Made by a program: the position numbers and the translations under genes
Assembly (NCBI RefSeq): GCF_004364805.1
Contig: NZ_SOAP01000001.1
Span: 1,488,001 to 1,552,000, forward strand
DNA length: 64,000 nt
DNA from: Pelagimonas phthalicica
Lineage (GTDB): Bacteria > Pseudomonadota > Alphaproteobacteria > Rhodobacterales > Rhodobacteraceae
Direction: 5' to 3'
Notes under the pieces: generated by a model
Told to the model about the DNA's origin: nothing
What the model saw: the letters and a program-made list of their open reading frames with translations, nothing else
The model's database searches: none
Shown here: in pieces, positions 1 to 9,137 of the stretch
Layout: every line of letters starts with the position of its first letter
Position numbering within the stretch: position 1 is the stretch's first letter

Positions 1-71
1 CCGGCAAGGGCCGCCAGCACCCAAATCACCACCCATGGCAAAAGCGGATCGAATACTATTTGGCCCGTCAT
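1..71 (-). CDS. Membrane protein of the MoxR/DUF58/DUF4159 operon, N-terminus only (cut by window start)
   Basis: Only the first 23 or so codons are visible. The start ATG (complement of 69-71) overlaps the stop of the DUF4159 gene by 4 nt, which is strong evidence for translational coupling. The visible peptide begins MTGQIVFDPLLPWVV and runs straight into a hydrophobic stretch, consistent with an N-terminal membrane segment. In related alphaproteobacteria the gene at this place in the operon encodes a large membrane protein with a glutamine-amidotransferase-like or VWA-like soluble part. That identity is inferred from gene order only. Confidence 0.6.
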   Translation of the reverse strand, partial: MTGQIVFDPLLPWVVIWVLAALA

Positions 72-2827
72 TGTCCCAACCTATCCAGCAAGGCAGGCAC
101 ATGGACCTGATCTGATTTGTAATTGCCCGTCAGTACATGCATCACAAGGTTCACCCCAAAACGATAGGCAATCTCGCGCTGTCGCTCGCCGGTAAAGCTG
201 CGCGCCATACGTGTGAGCGGCGCGCCATTGGCATCCACCGCCCAGGCCGAGGCCCAATCATTGCCGCCAATAACCACAGGCGTCACATTGTCGTTGAGGT
301 TGCGGAACGGCATCCCCTCAACCAGTTCCGCATCTGGTGGGGCGGCCTCGACCCAGACCTCTCGCCCGGCAAAGCGGCCGGGGAAATCCTGAAGCAAGTA
401 GAAGGTTCGGGTCAGAACGTGATCTTCGGGGATGGGCTCAAGCGGCGGAATGTCCAGCCGCGCCGCGATTTGCTGCAACTTGCGCCCTTCGGGCGTGGCG
501 CTGCCAAAGCCTGAAATATCCGCGTCCCGCGTATCAAACAGGATCATACCGCCGGAACGCAAATAAGAGTTTAGCTTGATATAGGCCGCGTCCGAGGGGA
601 TCGGTTGATCGGGTGAAATCGGCCAATAGAGGAACGGAAAGAAGGCCAACTCGTCCTGCTCCAGATCTACCGCCATAGGTTTGGCCGGCTCAACAGAGGT
701 GCGATAATACAGGATATCGGACAAGCCGCGCATCGCCGCCCCGGCAAGCTCATCCAGCTTGGCGTCTCCGGTCAGGACATGGGCAAAAACCACCTCAGAT
801 GTGGCGTCTATCGCGATTTGTTCATCGGGCGTTTGCGCCTGTACGTCGAACGGAAGGGCCGCGAGAAAAATTAGGCTGGCCACGGCCCGCGCCCCGATCA
901 GACGACCTGATAGGGCAAGCGAGGCCAAAACGTCTGCGAGCAGCAAAGCAATCGCCGCGCCAAGCAACCACCCACCCAAGGGGCGTTCCTGCGGGCGGCT
1001 AAGACCTTCGACAGAAATGTGATCGGGCCAAACAACCGGTTGAAGATCAGGCTCAGCCGAGATCACGTTACGCGCCAAGCTGCGCTCTTCGCCTTGGTAC
1101 AGACCGGGGCGCAGCTCGAGGCCAAGTGGGTCGCTGGACAAGGCCATGCCATCCACCCCCGGCAGGGTTTCCCCATCGCGCAAAATGCCAAACCCATCCA
1201 AGACCGAAACTGGCTGCCAAATGGTCCCTTCCAACGCCGCGCTGTCCTCGACCGCCGTGCTTGAGGATACAGCAAGCCGTTCCAACATCTGCACAAACAG
1301 GCCCGACAGCGGCAGAGTGGACCATTCCGCATTGGCGGTCACGTGGACCAGAACAATCTGGCCCTGCCCGACGGTCTTGCGCGTGACCAGTGGCGTGCCA
1401 TCGCTCAGCTGCGCAATCACGCGTTCGGCCAAAGCCGGGTCTGGCTGCGCCATGACCTGACTGTTCACGGTGATTTCATCGGTGATTGCCAGGCCGGCAA
1501 AGGGGCTATCCTCGGCAAAGGGGGCCAATGTCTTGGGTTCGCCCCAACTCATCGCGCCGCCAACTGTGCGACCACCCGCGCGCAGACGCACCGGCATCAG
1601 CGGGTCTTCGGAAGTGCGGCTGACATCGCTTGCCGCCAGTCGCGGCCCGGCAAAGCGCAACAGCAGCCCGCCCTTGTCCAGCCATTCCAGAACCTTTTCC
1701 TCTTCTCCCGGGCTGAGCGTCGCAACATCGGCCAAGACAATCGCATCGGGATTGGCCAGCAGAACCTCGTCCAGCGAGCCATTCAACAGATCTGCTGTAG
1801 GGGCAAGTGCCTTGAACAGGTAATGCAGCGGGTCGAGCAATTGCAGACCCTCGCGTCCTTCGCGACCGGCGATCAAGGCCACCTCGCGGCGGCGCAAACT
1901 GTCATCCGGCAGGGTGACCGCCCCAGCGCTGCGGCTACCGGTGATTTCAAAGCGCGAGATGCGCGCGCGCAATTCCGCAGGGAGCGCCAGCTTGGTTTCG
2001 GCACTTAGCGCGTCCTGTACAAACGTGACAGGCGATTGGAACAAAACGGCTGGATTGCCAGCCGGATCCTTACCATGTCCAGCCAGCGAAACCTCAACCT
2101 CTGGCCCGGGGCGCAACCGGTGCAGTGTCAGGTGCAACTGCCCCTCGCTTAGTGTGGCAGGGCCAAGGGCAAGAACAGCGCGCGGGCTTTCAAAGACTTG
2201 AACAGTGCCGCGGGTTTCGAACAGGCGCAGCAGCCCGTCACGTTCTTCGCGCGCGAGGCTGTCCGAGAACCAATAGGTGTCAAAATCGCCATCAGGCAAA
2301 GCAGCAATGGCCGCGCTTGCCGTGGCTGAGCCGGGCTCCCAAGGTTCGGGTTGCAGCCCAGTCAACCGCGACCGCAACACATCAGCGCTGGAGAATTGAA
2401 CCAATTCCGGATTGCTTAGGCGCAGGATGCCAACCGGTCGGGCATCGCGGCCGGCTTTGGCCAGTAGCCCGTCCAAAGCCTCGATCCGGGCCCGCCAATC
2501 ATAGGCCGAGGCCCAGCTGGCATCCATCACCACCAAGAGCGGCGCATCGCCTGCCGCCTCTTGTTCCGGTTCAGGGTTCAGAATCGGGCCGGACAAGCCA
2601 ATGATCACCGCCGCCATCGCCAAGAGGCGCAATAACAAAAGCCACCAAGGGGTGCGGTCGGTGACCTGATCGTCGTCTTTCAGGCCCAGCAAAAGCACAA
2701 CACCGGGGAACATCCGCCGCACCGGGGCGGGCGGAACGGCGCGCAGGATCACCCAAAGGATTGGCAATGCAATCAGCGACAATAACAACCAAGGGGTCGT
2801 GAACCCCAAAACGCCAAACAGGGTCAT
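68..2827 (-). CDS. DUF4159 domain-containing membrane protein with N-terminal BatA-like membrane anchor
   Basis: About 919 residues. I chose the ATG at 2827 because it overlaps the DUF58 stop as ATGA and starts at the typical anchor sequence (MTLFGVLGFTTPWLLL), giving two N-terminal membrane segments followed by a PPAPVRR cytoplasmic turn. A large extracytoplasmic or VWA-like region follows, then further hydrophobic segments near residues 620-675. The C-terminal ~210 residues are the DUF4159 domain, which looks like a catalytically inactive glutamine-amidotransferase/Rossmann fold (FFPFLYWPISPDQPIPSD, SGGMILFDTRDADISG). The gene belongs to the MoxR-DUF58-DUF4159 operon found widely in alphaproteobacteria. 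Its molecular role is unknown; an envelope chaperone or stress function is usually proposed. Confidence 0.88.
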   Translation of the reverse strand: MTLFGVLGFTTPWLLLSLIALPILWVILRAVPPAPVRRMFPGVVLLLGLKDDDQVTDRTPWWLLLLRLLAMAAVIIGLSGPILNPEPEQEAAGDAPLLVVMDASWASAYDWRARIEALDGLLAKAGRDARPVGILRLSNPELVQFSSADVLRSRLTGLQPEPWEPGSATASAAIAALPDGDFDTYWFSDSLAREERDGLLRLFETRGTVQVFESPRAVLALGPATLSEGQLHLTLHRLRPGPEVEVSLAGHGKDPAGNPAVLFQSPVTFVQDALSAETKLALPAELRARISRFEITGSRSAGAVTLPDDSLRRREVALIAGREGREGLQLLDPLHYLFKALAPTADLLNGSLDEVLLANPDAIVLADVATLSPGEEEKVLEWLDKGGLLLRFAGPRLAASDVSRTSEDPLMPVRLRAGGRTVGGAMSWGEPKTLAPFAEDSPFAGLAITDEITVNSQVMAQPDPALAERVIAQLSDGTPLVTRKTVGQGQIVLVHVTANAEWSTLPLSGLFVQMLERLAVSSSTAVEDSAALEGTIWQPVSVLDGFGILRDGETLPGVDGMALSSDPLGLELRPGLYQGEERSLARNVISAEPDLQPVVWPDHISVEGLSRPQERPLGGWLLGAAIALLLADVLASLALSGRLIGARAVASLIFLAALPFDVQAQTPDEQIAIDATSEVVFAHVLTGDAKLDELAGAAMRGLSDILYYRTSVEPAKPMAVDLEQDELAFFPFLYWPISPDQPIPSDAAYIKLNSYLRSGGMILFDTRDADISGFGSATPEGRKLQQIAARLDIPPLEPIPEDHVLTRTFYLLQDFPGRFAGREVWVEAAPPDAELVEGMPFRNLNDNVTPVVIGGNDWASAWAVDANGAPLTRMARSFTGERQREIAYRFGVNLVMHVLTGNYKSDQVHVPALLDRLGQ

Positions 2828-3702
2828 CCATGCCCTCCATCCAAAGCCCGATAGAGCCACAACAGCGCGGATTGGGCGCTTTGATCCGTGTGGTGGCAAT
2901 GGAATTGCCAGCCAGTCAGGCGACACAAGGCTTCGAGCCGGTCCTTGCGTTCCGAAAGGCGTTGCAAGTACCGGTCGCGCAGTTCACCCGCCTTGAGCGT
3001 TTCATGCGCCAGTGATTTTCCGACACTCTCAAAGATCGTGCGGCCCTGAAACGGAAAGCTCTCTTCGCTTGGGTCGAGAACCTGCAACAAAACCCCCCGC
3101 ACATTGCGGTCGGCGGCTTTGGTAAGGGCTGCCTCGATCGGGGCGAGATCCGACAGGAAATCCGACACGAACAGCGCGCGCGCATTGGGAATGATCCCGC
3201 GCGCCTCGGGTTCGCTGTAATCGGCGTCGCCCTCTTGACTGAGCATTTCAGCAAGGCGCAAAACCTGTGTTTCGCCACGGCGCGGAGGCAGATCCCAACC
3301 TGTGAGGCCGACGCGCTCGCCCCCTCGGATCAGCAGGACCGCCGTCGCCAATGCGATCAGCCGCGCCCGATCCGCCTTGGTCGGCAGGTCTTTGGTTGAG
3401 TTGAACCGCAAAGAGGCCCCCGGATCGACCCAAAGCTGGACGCTTTGCGCCACCTGCCATTCGCGTTCACGCACAAATTGGTCGTCACCCTTGGCAGAAC
3501 GGCGCCAATCGACCCATCGCAGGGAATCGCCGGGGCGCATGGGGCGGTATTGCCAGAAATCATCGCCCATCCCGGAGCGGCGGCGGCCATGTTCGCCCAA
3601 CAGGATGTTGCCGGCCAATTGCTCCGCCCGCGCCAAAAGCGCGGGAAAGCGGCCAGCCTCTTCTTGGGCGCGGCTGCGCAGGAGGGCGACGGTTTGGGTC
3701 AC
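2824..3702 (-). CDS. DUF58 domain-containing protein
   Basis: 292 residues, GTG start at 3702 overlapping the moxR stop by 4 nt (GTGA). The DUF58 signature is clear at about residues 44-70 (GMGDDFWQYRPMRPGDSLR, then VDWRRSAK). The rest resembles a degenerate von Willebrand A fold, including WVDPGASLRF and LFVSDFLSDL. No signal peptide or membrane segment is seen, so it should be cytosolic. It lies between moxR and the DUF4159 gene and is probably co-translated with both. DUF58 proteins are thought to act as partners or adaptors of MoxR ATPases; no enzymatic activity is established. Confidence 0.92.
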   Translation of the reverse strand: MTQTVALLRSRAQEEAGRFPALLARAEQLAGNILLGEHGRRRSGMGDDFWQYRPMRPGDSLRWVDWRRSAKGDDQFVREREWQVAQSVQLWVDPGASLRFNSTKDLPTKADRARLIALATAVLLIRGGERVGLTGWDLPPRRGETQVLRLAEMLSQEGDADYSEPEARGIIPNARALFVSDFLSDLAPIEAALTKAADRNVRGVLLQVLDPSEESFPFQGRTIFESVGKSLAHETLKAGELRDRYLQRLSERKDRLEALCRLTGWQFHCHHTDQSAQSALLWLYRALDGGHG

Positions 3703-4706
3703 GCGGCAGCCTCAGCCTTGGTCAAACCGGCGGCGACCTCTTCGATCAATGCGCCAAGGTCTTCGCCACGGGCACGTGCCGAGAAGCTGAGCGCCATACG
3801 GTGGGTCAGGACAGGGCGGGCCATGTCGATCACATCCTCAGGTGCCGGCGCGAGACGCCCCTGCAACAGCGCCCGCGCACGTACCATCAGCATCAACGCC
3901 TGAGCGGCACGTGGCCCCGGCCCCCAAGCCACCAATGCGCGCACCCGATCCGGGGCACCCGGATCTTCGGGACGGAAGGCACGGACCAGGTCAAGGATCA
4001 TTTCGACCACAGCCTCACCCACAGGCATGCGACGCAGCAAGGTTTGTGCGGCGATCAGCTCATCCCCGGTAAAGACCTGATGCGCCTCGCCCTCTTCAAC
4101 GCCAGTGGTGGCCAGCAGAATGTCGCGTTCGGTGTCACGATCCGGGTAGTTCACGTCGATCTGCACAAGAAAACGGTCAAGCTGCGCCTCCGGCAGTGGA
4201 TAGGTCCCCTCTTGCTCAATCGGGTTTTGCGTGGCGAGCACATGGAATGGTGCGTCCAGCTCGCGGGTTTCCCCGGCAACGGTCACCTGCTTTTCCTGCA
4301 TCGCCTGCAAAAGCGCCGATTGTGTACGCGGGCTGGCGCGGTTGATCTCATCCGCCATCAGCAATTGGCAGAAAATCGGGCCTTTGATGAACTTGAAGGC
4401 GCGGCTGCCATCCGCCCCGGTTTCCAGCACTTCAGAGCCGAGAATATCGGCAGGCATAAGGTCCGGTGTAAATTGTACACGATTGCCGTTCAGCCCCATA
4501 ACCGTGCTCAGGGTTTCCACAAGACGGGTCTTGCCAAGGCCCGGCAAGCCAATCAGCAAGCCGTGACCGCCGCATAAAAGCGCTGACAATGTCAGGTCGA
4601 CAACCCGTTCCTGGCCAATAAAGCGGGCATTGATAGATTGCTTGGCCGCGGCCAGCTTTTCCTCCAGCGCTTCGATCTCAGCCACCAGATTTTCGGCATC
4701 CGCCAT
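3699..4706 (-). CDS. moxR: MoxR family AAA+ ATPase
   Basis: 335 residues from the ATG at 4706, chosen over the longer frame (4724) because GGAGAG lies 8 nt upstream and the protein then starts MADAENLVAEIEALEEK. Walker A is GLPGLGKT at 53-60 and Walker B is LLMADE near 115-120, followed by the MoxR-typical INRASPRTQSALLQAMQE and the sensor region ATQNPIEQEGTYPLPEAQLDRF. MoxR proteins are AAA+ chaperones that act on metalloprotein or envelope assembly together with DUF58/VWA partners, as in this operon. It heads the minus-strand operon and is divergent from the DUF1285 gene. Confidence 0.95.
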   Translation of the reverse strand: MADAENLVAEIEALEEKLAAAKQSINARFIGQERVVDLTLSALLCGGHGLLIGLPGLGKTRLVETLSTVMGLNGNRVQFTPDLMPADILGSEVLETGADGSRAFKFIKGPIFCQLLMADEINRASPRTQSALLQAMQEKQVTVAGETRELDAPFHVLATQNPIEQEGTYPLPEAQLDRFLVQIDVNYPDRDTERDILLATTGVEEGEAHQVFTGDELIAAQTLLRRMPVGEAVVEMILDLVRAFRPEDPGAPDRVRALVAWGPGPRAAQALMLMVRARALLQGRLAPAPEDVIDMARPVLTHRMALSFSARARGEDLGALIEEVAAGLTKAEAAA

Positions 4707-4763
4707 AAGAACTCTCCATTGCAATCAATCGCGTTGCATATGAATGTATCGTGTGAGTTAAAA

Positions 4764-5357
4764 ATGGCAAAAGATATGAGCGGACAAAATCTTGTGACCC
4801 CGTCGGCTGAGGGCATTGCAGCGTCGGCGAAAGCTGCCAAAGGCAAGGGTTTACCCCCTGTTCACAAGTGGAATCCGCCCTTTTGCGGCGATCTGGACAT
4901 GCGGATCGCCCGCGACGGCACTTGGTACTACCTTGGTACACCTATCGGCAGAATTGAGCTGGTGCGGCTTTTTTCATCGATTTTGCGCAAGGATGGCGAG
5001 GATTATTTTCTCGTCACACCCGTCGAAAAGGTGGGAATCACCGTTGATGACGCGCCTTTTGTTGCTGTTGATTTTGACGTGACAGGCGACGGCACCGAAC
5101 AAGTTTTGACCTTTCACACCCAAGTGGATGATGTCGCCATCGCAGGAGCTGACCACCCGATCCGCGTCCAACGCGACCCAGAGACAGGCGAACCATCCCC
5201 TTATGTTCTGGTTCGGGCCAATCTTGAGGCCTTGATTGATCGCAAAAGCTTTTACCGCTTGGTTGAGCTTGGCACGCATAACGACGGCTGGTTCGGAGTT
5301 TGGTCCTCAGGCCAATTCTTTCCGATCATCCCTTCGGCAGAGCTTGAAGGGCTCTGA
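4764..5357 (+). CDS. DUF1285 domain-containing protein
   Basis: About 197 residues from the ATG at 4764. ATGs at 4740 and 4776 are in frame and no ribosome binding site decides between them. The sequence has DUF1285 hallmarks: PPVHKWNPPFCGDLDMRIARDGTW, YLGTPIGRIELVRLFSSILRKDG, and a C-terminal RKSFYRLVELG with WFGVWSSGQFFPI. The domain is common in proteobacteria, often next to moxR and upstream of a CCA-adding or hydrolase gene, but its function is unknown. It diverges from moxR with a short shared promoter region and converges with the glycosyltransferase gene that ends 4 bp away. Confidence 0.85.
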   Translation: MAKDMSGQNLVTPSAEGIAASAKAAKGKGLPPVHKWNPPFCGDLDMRIARDGTWYYLGTPIGRIELVRLFSSILRKDGEDYFLVTPVEKVGITVDDAPFVAVDFDVTGDGTEQVLTFHTQVDDVAIAGADHPIRVQRDPETGEPSPYVLVRANLEALIDRKSFYRLVELGTHNDGWFGVWSSGQFFPIIPSAELEGL

Positions 5358-5361
5358 GCGT

Positions 5362-6582
5362 TCAACCTGCTTGCTGCGCCAACAAATACTGAATTTCCGA
5401 AACCAGCGTCTCTGCCCCTAACTCGGCGCGGAAATGCGCGACCACATGTTCGCGCCCGGCCCCAGACAGCCGTTGCAAAGCGGCGGGATCACCGGCCAAG
5501 GTTTTGATGATCCGAGCCAATTGGCTGGGCGCCTTGGGTTCGGCCAGATAGCCGTTGACGCTGTCTTCGATCAACTCGCGCACGCCACCTGCCGCGGTGC
5601 CAATGGTTGGAACACCCATCGACATCGCCTCCATATAGGCAACACCAAGGGGTTCATGCCAAGAGGCAAGCACAAACAGATGCGCCTCTTCGAGCTTGGC
5701 CTTGACTTGATCCGCGTCAATGGCCCCGAGCAGTTTCACGTGATCCTGAAGGTGCAGCTTTTTCAAATGCGCTTCGAGTTCAAGACGATAGCCATTGCCG
5801 CCATCATCATCTTCGCCAGCGATTTCAACGCGAATATCGACCCCTTGATCGATCAATTGCCGGGCTGCTGACATCAGATCCTGATGACCTTTGACAATAT
5901 TCAATCGCCCACACGAGAAGATGCGGATCGGGCGGCCATGTTCGGGCACCGAATAGGGCGTGCTGCGTTGCAGGGCGTTGGTGTCCACCCCCATCGGACG
6001 AATTGAGATTCGATCCGGCAGAAAGCCAGCAAGCTCATTGCCAATTTCATTCAGCAGCTTCTGGGTAATGACCGTCGCAAAACTGGCATTTTCCCATTTC
6101 AACCGCTGCCCCGGTCCATAATCGGACAAGGGGCCATGTAGCGTATGGGAATAGTTCGGAGCGCCAAGCTTGTTGGCGAAACAGGCAATCAACGAGGCCC
6201 GCGCGCAGGAATGGGCGTGGATATGATCCAGCTGCAAGGCTTTGGCGTGTTTGGCCAATTGTTGAGCCGCCGACAGGGTCACCAACGCATCCTTGCCGAA
6301 CCGCGCTCCTTCGCGCAGCATCCAGCCGGGCAAGCCCTGAGGCAAAAGACGCGCACCAGCGATCAAGGCACTGACCGGATTGACGCTGCCCAGATAGGTC
6401 GTGCGCGCCATCGCCTCATCGGACCAATCATGCGCAATCAGGCCTTTGGGCGGCTTACGTGTTGAAAACACATGCACTTCGTGCCCCATCTCTTCGAGAG
6501 CGAGAATTTCGCGCCAAAAGAAAATGTGTGTTTGCCCAGGAAACTGGGGAACAATATATCCGATCCGCAAAGCTTGCGTCAC
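5362..6582 (-). CDS. Glycosyltransferase family 4 (GT-B fold), polysaccharide biosynthesis
   Basis: 406 residues with a GTG start at 6582; no better ATG exists before the conserved IGYIVPQFPGQTH. GT4 features are the HAHSCARASL donor/acceptor region, GHQDLMSAARQL, and the EX7E motif at HEPLGVAYMEAM followed by GVPTIGTAAGGVRELIED. It resembles colanic-acid-type or EPS glycosyltransferases that add hexoses from nucleotide sugars at the inner membrane. It marks the left edge of the polysaccharide locus and is divergent from the GT2 gene. Donor and linkage cannot be read from sequence. Confidence 0.88.
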   Translation of the reverse strand: MTQALRIGYIVPQFPGQTHIFFWREILALEEMGHEVHVFSTRKPPKGLIAHDWSDEAMARTTYLGSVNPVSALIAGARLLPQGLPGWMLREGARFGKDALVTLSAAQQLAKHAKALQLDHIHAHSCARASLIACFANKLGAPNYSHTLHGPLSDYGPGQRLKWENASFATVITQKLLNEIGNELAGFLPDRISIRPMGVDTNALQRSTPYSVPEHGRPIRIFSCGRLNIVKGHQDLMSAARQLIDQGVDIRVEIAGEDDDGGNGYRLELEAHLKKLHLQDHVKLLGAIDADQVKAKLEEAHLFVLASWHEPLGVAYMEAMSMGVPTIGTAAGGVRELIEDSVNGYLAEPKAPSQLARIIKTLAGDPAALQRLSGAGREHVVAHFRAELGAETLVSEIQYLLAQQAG

Positions 6583-6739
6583 TGTGATCTAGCCTTGAAA
6601 AATGAGCAGCATACCGTCCTCCCAAAGACGGATATCCGAAATAATCTAGTCCTTTCCATTCTTTGGCCATAGTTAACTGTCAAGACGCTGTGTAAATGAG
6701 GCGGTATTTTCACAAGGTGTGGCCCTGCGGGTACGGGTT

Positions 6740-7594
6740 ATGATGCAAGACAAGATGGCAGGGTCGATGCGGCTCTGCGTGATCATCCCTGCAAACAACG
6801 AGGCGGCGCTGATTGGTGGCTGCCTTGAGGCGATTCTGGCATCGGATTGGCAGGGTGGTGGTGTTCAGGTAATTGTGGCCGCCAACGGGTGCAGCGATGA
6901 TACGGTGGCGCAGGCGCGAGGGTTTGCCACAGCGTTTGACCGGCTTGGCTGGCATCTTGAAGTCCTAGATTTGGCCAAAGGTGGCAAACTCAATGCGTTG
7001 AACCTGGCTGACGCCAAAGTACATGCGCCCATAAGGGTTTATCTCGACGCAGATGTCACGATCAGCCGGGGTTTGCTGTGGCAATTGGCTGATGCCCTGA
7101 GCGGCCCCGCTCCGCGATACGCCTCTGGCAAAGTCAACATCACAGCCAAAAGCTGGCTCAGCCGTGCTTATGCACGGATTTGGCGGCAAGTCCCCTTTAT
7201 GAGTGACTGCGTGCCAGGTTGTGGTGTCTTTGCCGTGAACGACGCAGGCCGCGCCCGATGGGGTGCCTTCCCCGAGATCATTTCAGATGACACCTATGTC
7301 AGGCTCAGCTTTGCACCTCAGGAACGGGTCGGCGTGCAGGCCAGTTATGAATGGCCGATTGCCGAAGGGTTCCACAATCTGGTCAAGGTCCGCCGTCGCC
7401 AGGATGTCGGCGTGGATGAGGTGGCGCAGAAATTCCCGGATCTCATAGAAAATGATGACAAACCGGATTTCCCGCTGTCCCGCAAACTGTCCATGGCGCT
7501 GCACGCTCCTATCAGTTTTGCGGTCTATTCCGGTGTAGCCCTTGTCAGCAAACTGACCCGCAACCGCAACGCAGGCTGGAGCCGGGGACGATGA
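6740..7594 (+). CDS. Glycosyltransferase family 2
   Basis: About 284 residues from the ATG at 6740. A GTG at 6719 and ATGs at 6743 and 6767 are alternatives; the conserved part starts at MRLCVIIPANNEAALIGG. The GT-A fold is supported by VIIPANNEAALI, the DXD-type LDADVTISRG, and SDDTYVRLSF. The C-terminal part carries a hydrophobic stretch (ISFAVYSGVALVS) that may associate with the membrane. Its stop overlaps the flippase start by 4 nt, so the two are co-translated and likely assemble and export the same lipid-linked saccharide. Confidence 0.85.
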   Translation: MMQDKMAGSMRLCVIIPANNEAALIGGCLEAILASDWQGGGVQVIVAANGCSDDTVAQARGFATAFDRLGWHLEVLDLAKGGKLNALNLADAKVHAPIRVYLDADVTISRGLLWQLADALSGPAPRYASGKVNITAKSWLSRAYARIWRQVPFMSDCVPGCGVFAVNDAGRARWGAFPEIISDDTYVRLSFAPQERVGVQASYEWPIAEGFHNLVKVRRRQDVGVDEVAQKFPDLIENDDKPDFPLSRKLSMALHAPISFAVYSGVALVSKLTRNRNAGWSRGR

Positions 7595-8952
7595 GCGTGC
7601 TGGCCCGTTTCCAGGGATCATCCCTCGGCGCGCGTGTTCTGCGCTCTTCGGTTCTGACGATCGGCGGCTTTGGCATGAGCCAAATGATCCGCCTCGCCTC
7701 CAACCTTATCCTGACCCGTCTGCTCTTCCCCGAGGCATTCGGCCTGATGGCGCTGGTCATGGTGTTCCTGATGGGCCTTGGCCAGTTTTCGGATGTGGGC
7801 GTCACGCCAGCCATTCTGCAAAGCAAACGAGGCGATGATCGAAACTTTCTCGACACGGCATTCAGTATTCAGGTGGTGCGTGGCATTGGCTTGTGGCTCG
7901 TTGCCTGCGCCTGTGCCTGGCCGATGGCGGCGCTTTATGGGCAAGACTTGCTGCTCTACATGCTGCCGGTTTCGGCACTGACGCTTTTGATCACCGGATT
8001 CCGCCCGACCAAGATGGTGACGGCGAACCGACACCTGAACCTTGGCCGATTGACCGTTCTGGACATGGTCACCCAGATTTCCGGCGTCGCAGTTGGCATC
8101 GTATTGGCCTTTGCGACGCATTCCGTCTGGGCTTTGGTCATTTCCGGCGTCGTCGGGGCCTTGGTCGAGGTTATCATCAACTGGCGCTATCTCCCAGGGC
8201 CCAGCAACCGGTTCCACTGGGACAAAAGCGCCGCCAAAGAGCTGATCGGCTTTGGCAAATGGGTATTTCTTGCCACGGTCTGTGGGTTCTTTTTCACCCA
8301 GGCCGACAAGATCCTGATCGGTAAATTTGTCCCCCTGGATGTGTTCGGCGTCTATAATATCGGCTTCTTCTGGGCCTCCTTCCCGATGATGCTGGGCAAT
8401 ATGGTGACGCTCAAGATCCTGATCCCGATTTACCGCGAAACCCCGCCAACCGCCTCACGCGAAAACTTCCTCAAGCTGCGCAAGATGCGCTTTGCCGTGT
8501 CGACGTTGCTGATGGGCTTTGTCGGTGTCTTTGCCCTGATCGGGGTGTGGATTGTCGACATGTTATATGACCACCGCTATATTGAAGCGGGTGCCGTTGC
8601 GGTCATTCTGGCCATTGCGCAAATGCCGATGTTGATCGTGATGACCTATGATCAAGCTGCGCTTGCAGCAGGGGATTCAAAGAAATTCTTTGTTCTGGCA
8701 TTGGCCCGTGCTGTGTTGATGATTGCCTGCCTGATGATCGGCTTGCAATCCGCCGGATTGTTGGGGGCATTGATCGGTTTCGGCGTGGCACTCTTGCTGG
8801 CCTATCCAGTTGTTGTCTGGCTCGCGCGCCATATGGGTGCTTGGGACCCGCTGCATGATCTCTGTTTCGCTTTGGTTGGCTTGGGCCTAGCGGCCTTGGC
8901 GCTTTGGGTGAACGGGTCGGCCATCGCGGAATTTGCGGGGAATAGCCTGTAA
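7591..8952 (+). CDS. Wzx-like oligosaccharide flippase (MOP superfamily)
   Basis: 453 residues with about 12-14 predicted membrane helices spread along the whole length, typical of the polysaccharide transporter/MOP family. The amino end (SSVLTIGGFGMSQMIRLASN, LILTRLLFPEAFGLMALV) is the classic start of lipopolysaccharide or EPS flippases. It should move polyprenyl-linked repeat units from the cytoplasmic to the periplasmic face. The start ATG overlaps the preceding GT2 stop (ATGA). 185 bp separate it from the PKS gene, with no strong terminator. Confidence 0.9.
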   Translation: MSVLARFQGSSLGARVLRSSVLTIGGFGMSQMIRLASNLILTRLLFPEAFGLMALVMVFLMGLGQFSDVGVTPAILQSKRGDDRNFLDTAFSIQVVRGIGLWLVACACAWPMAALYGQDLLLYMLPVSALTLLITGFRPTKMVTANRHLNLGRLTVLDMVTQISGVAVGIVLAFATHSVWALVISGVVGALVEVIINWRYLPGPSNRFHWDKSAAKELIGFGKWVFLATVCGFFFTQADKILIGKFVPLDVFGVYNIGFFWASFPMMLGNMVTLKILIPIYRETPPTASRENFLKLRKMRFAVSTLLMGFVGVFALIGVWIVDMLYDHRYIEAGAVAVILAIAQMPMLIVMTYDQAALAAGDSKKFFVLALARAVLMIACLMIGLQSAGLLGALIGFGVALLLAYPVVVWLARHMGAWDPLHDLCFALVGLGLAALALWVNGSAIAEFAGNSL

Positions 8953-9137
8953 CAGCTCCCGTTTCCGGTTTGGAAACAATTCTGCTATTCCTTTGCCTCT
9001 GATCCGTTTGAGCGCAATGGCCAGCCCTTGACCCATGGAATGGGGCGTCAATTGGCCGGAAAACCTCAAATTCGCCGCATTTACTGCGCATTGGGCTCCT
9101 AAAATGACCAAGACTCGTGTCGCGGGGTAAGGGATTG

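Noticed and set aside
8961-8977. GTTTCC/GGAAAC hairpin after the flippase gene
   Set aside because: Only 6 bp, no T-tract, and the downstream PKS is on the same strand; too weak to call a terminator.
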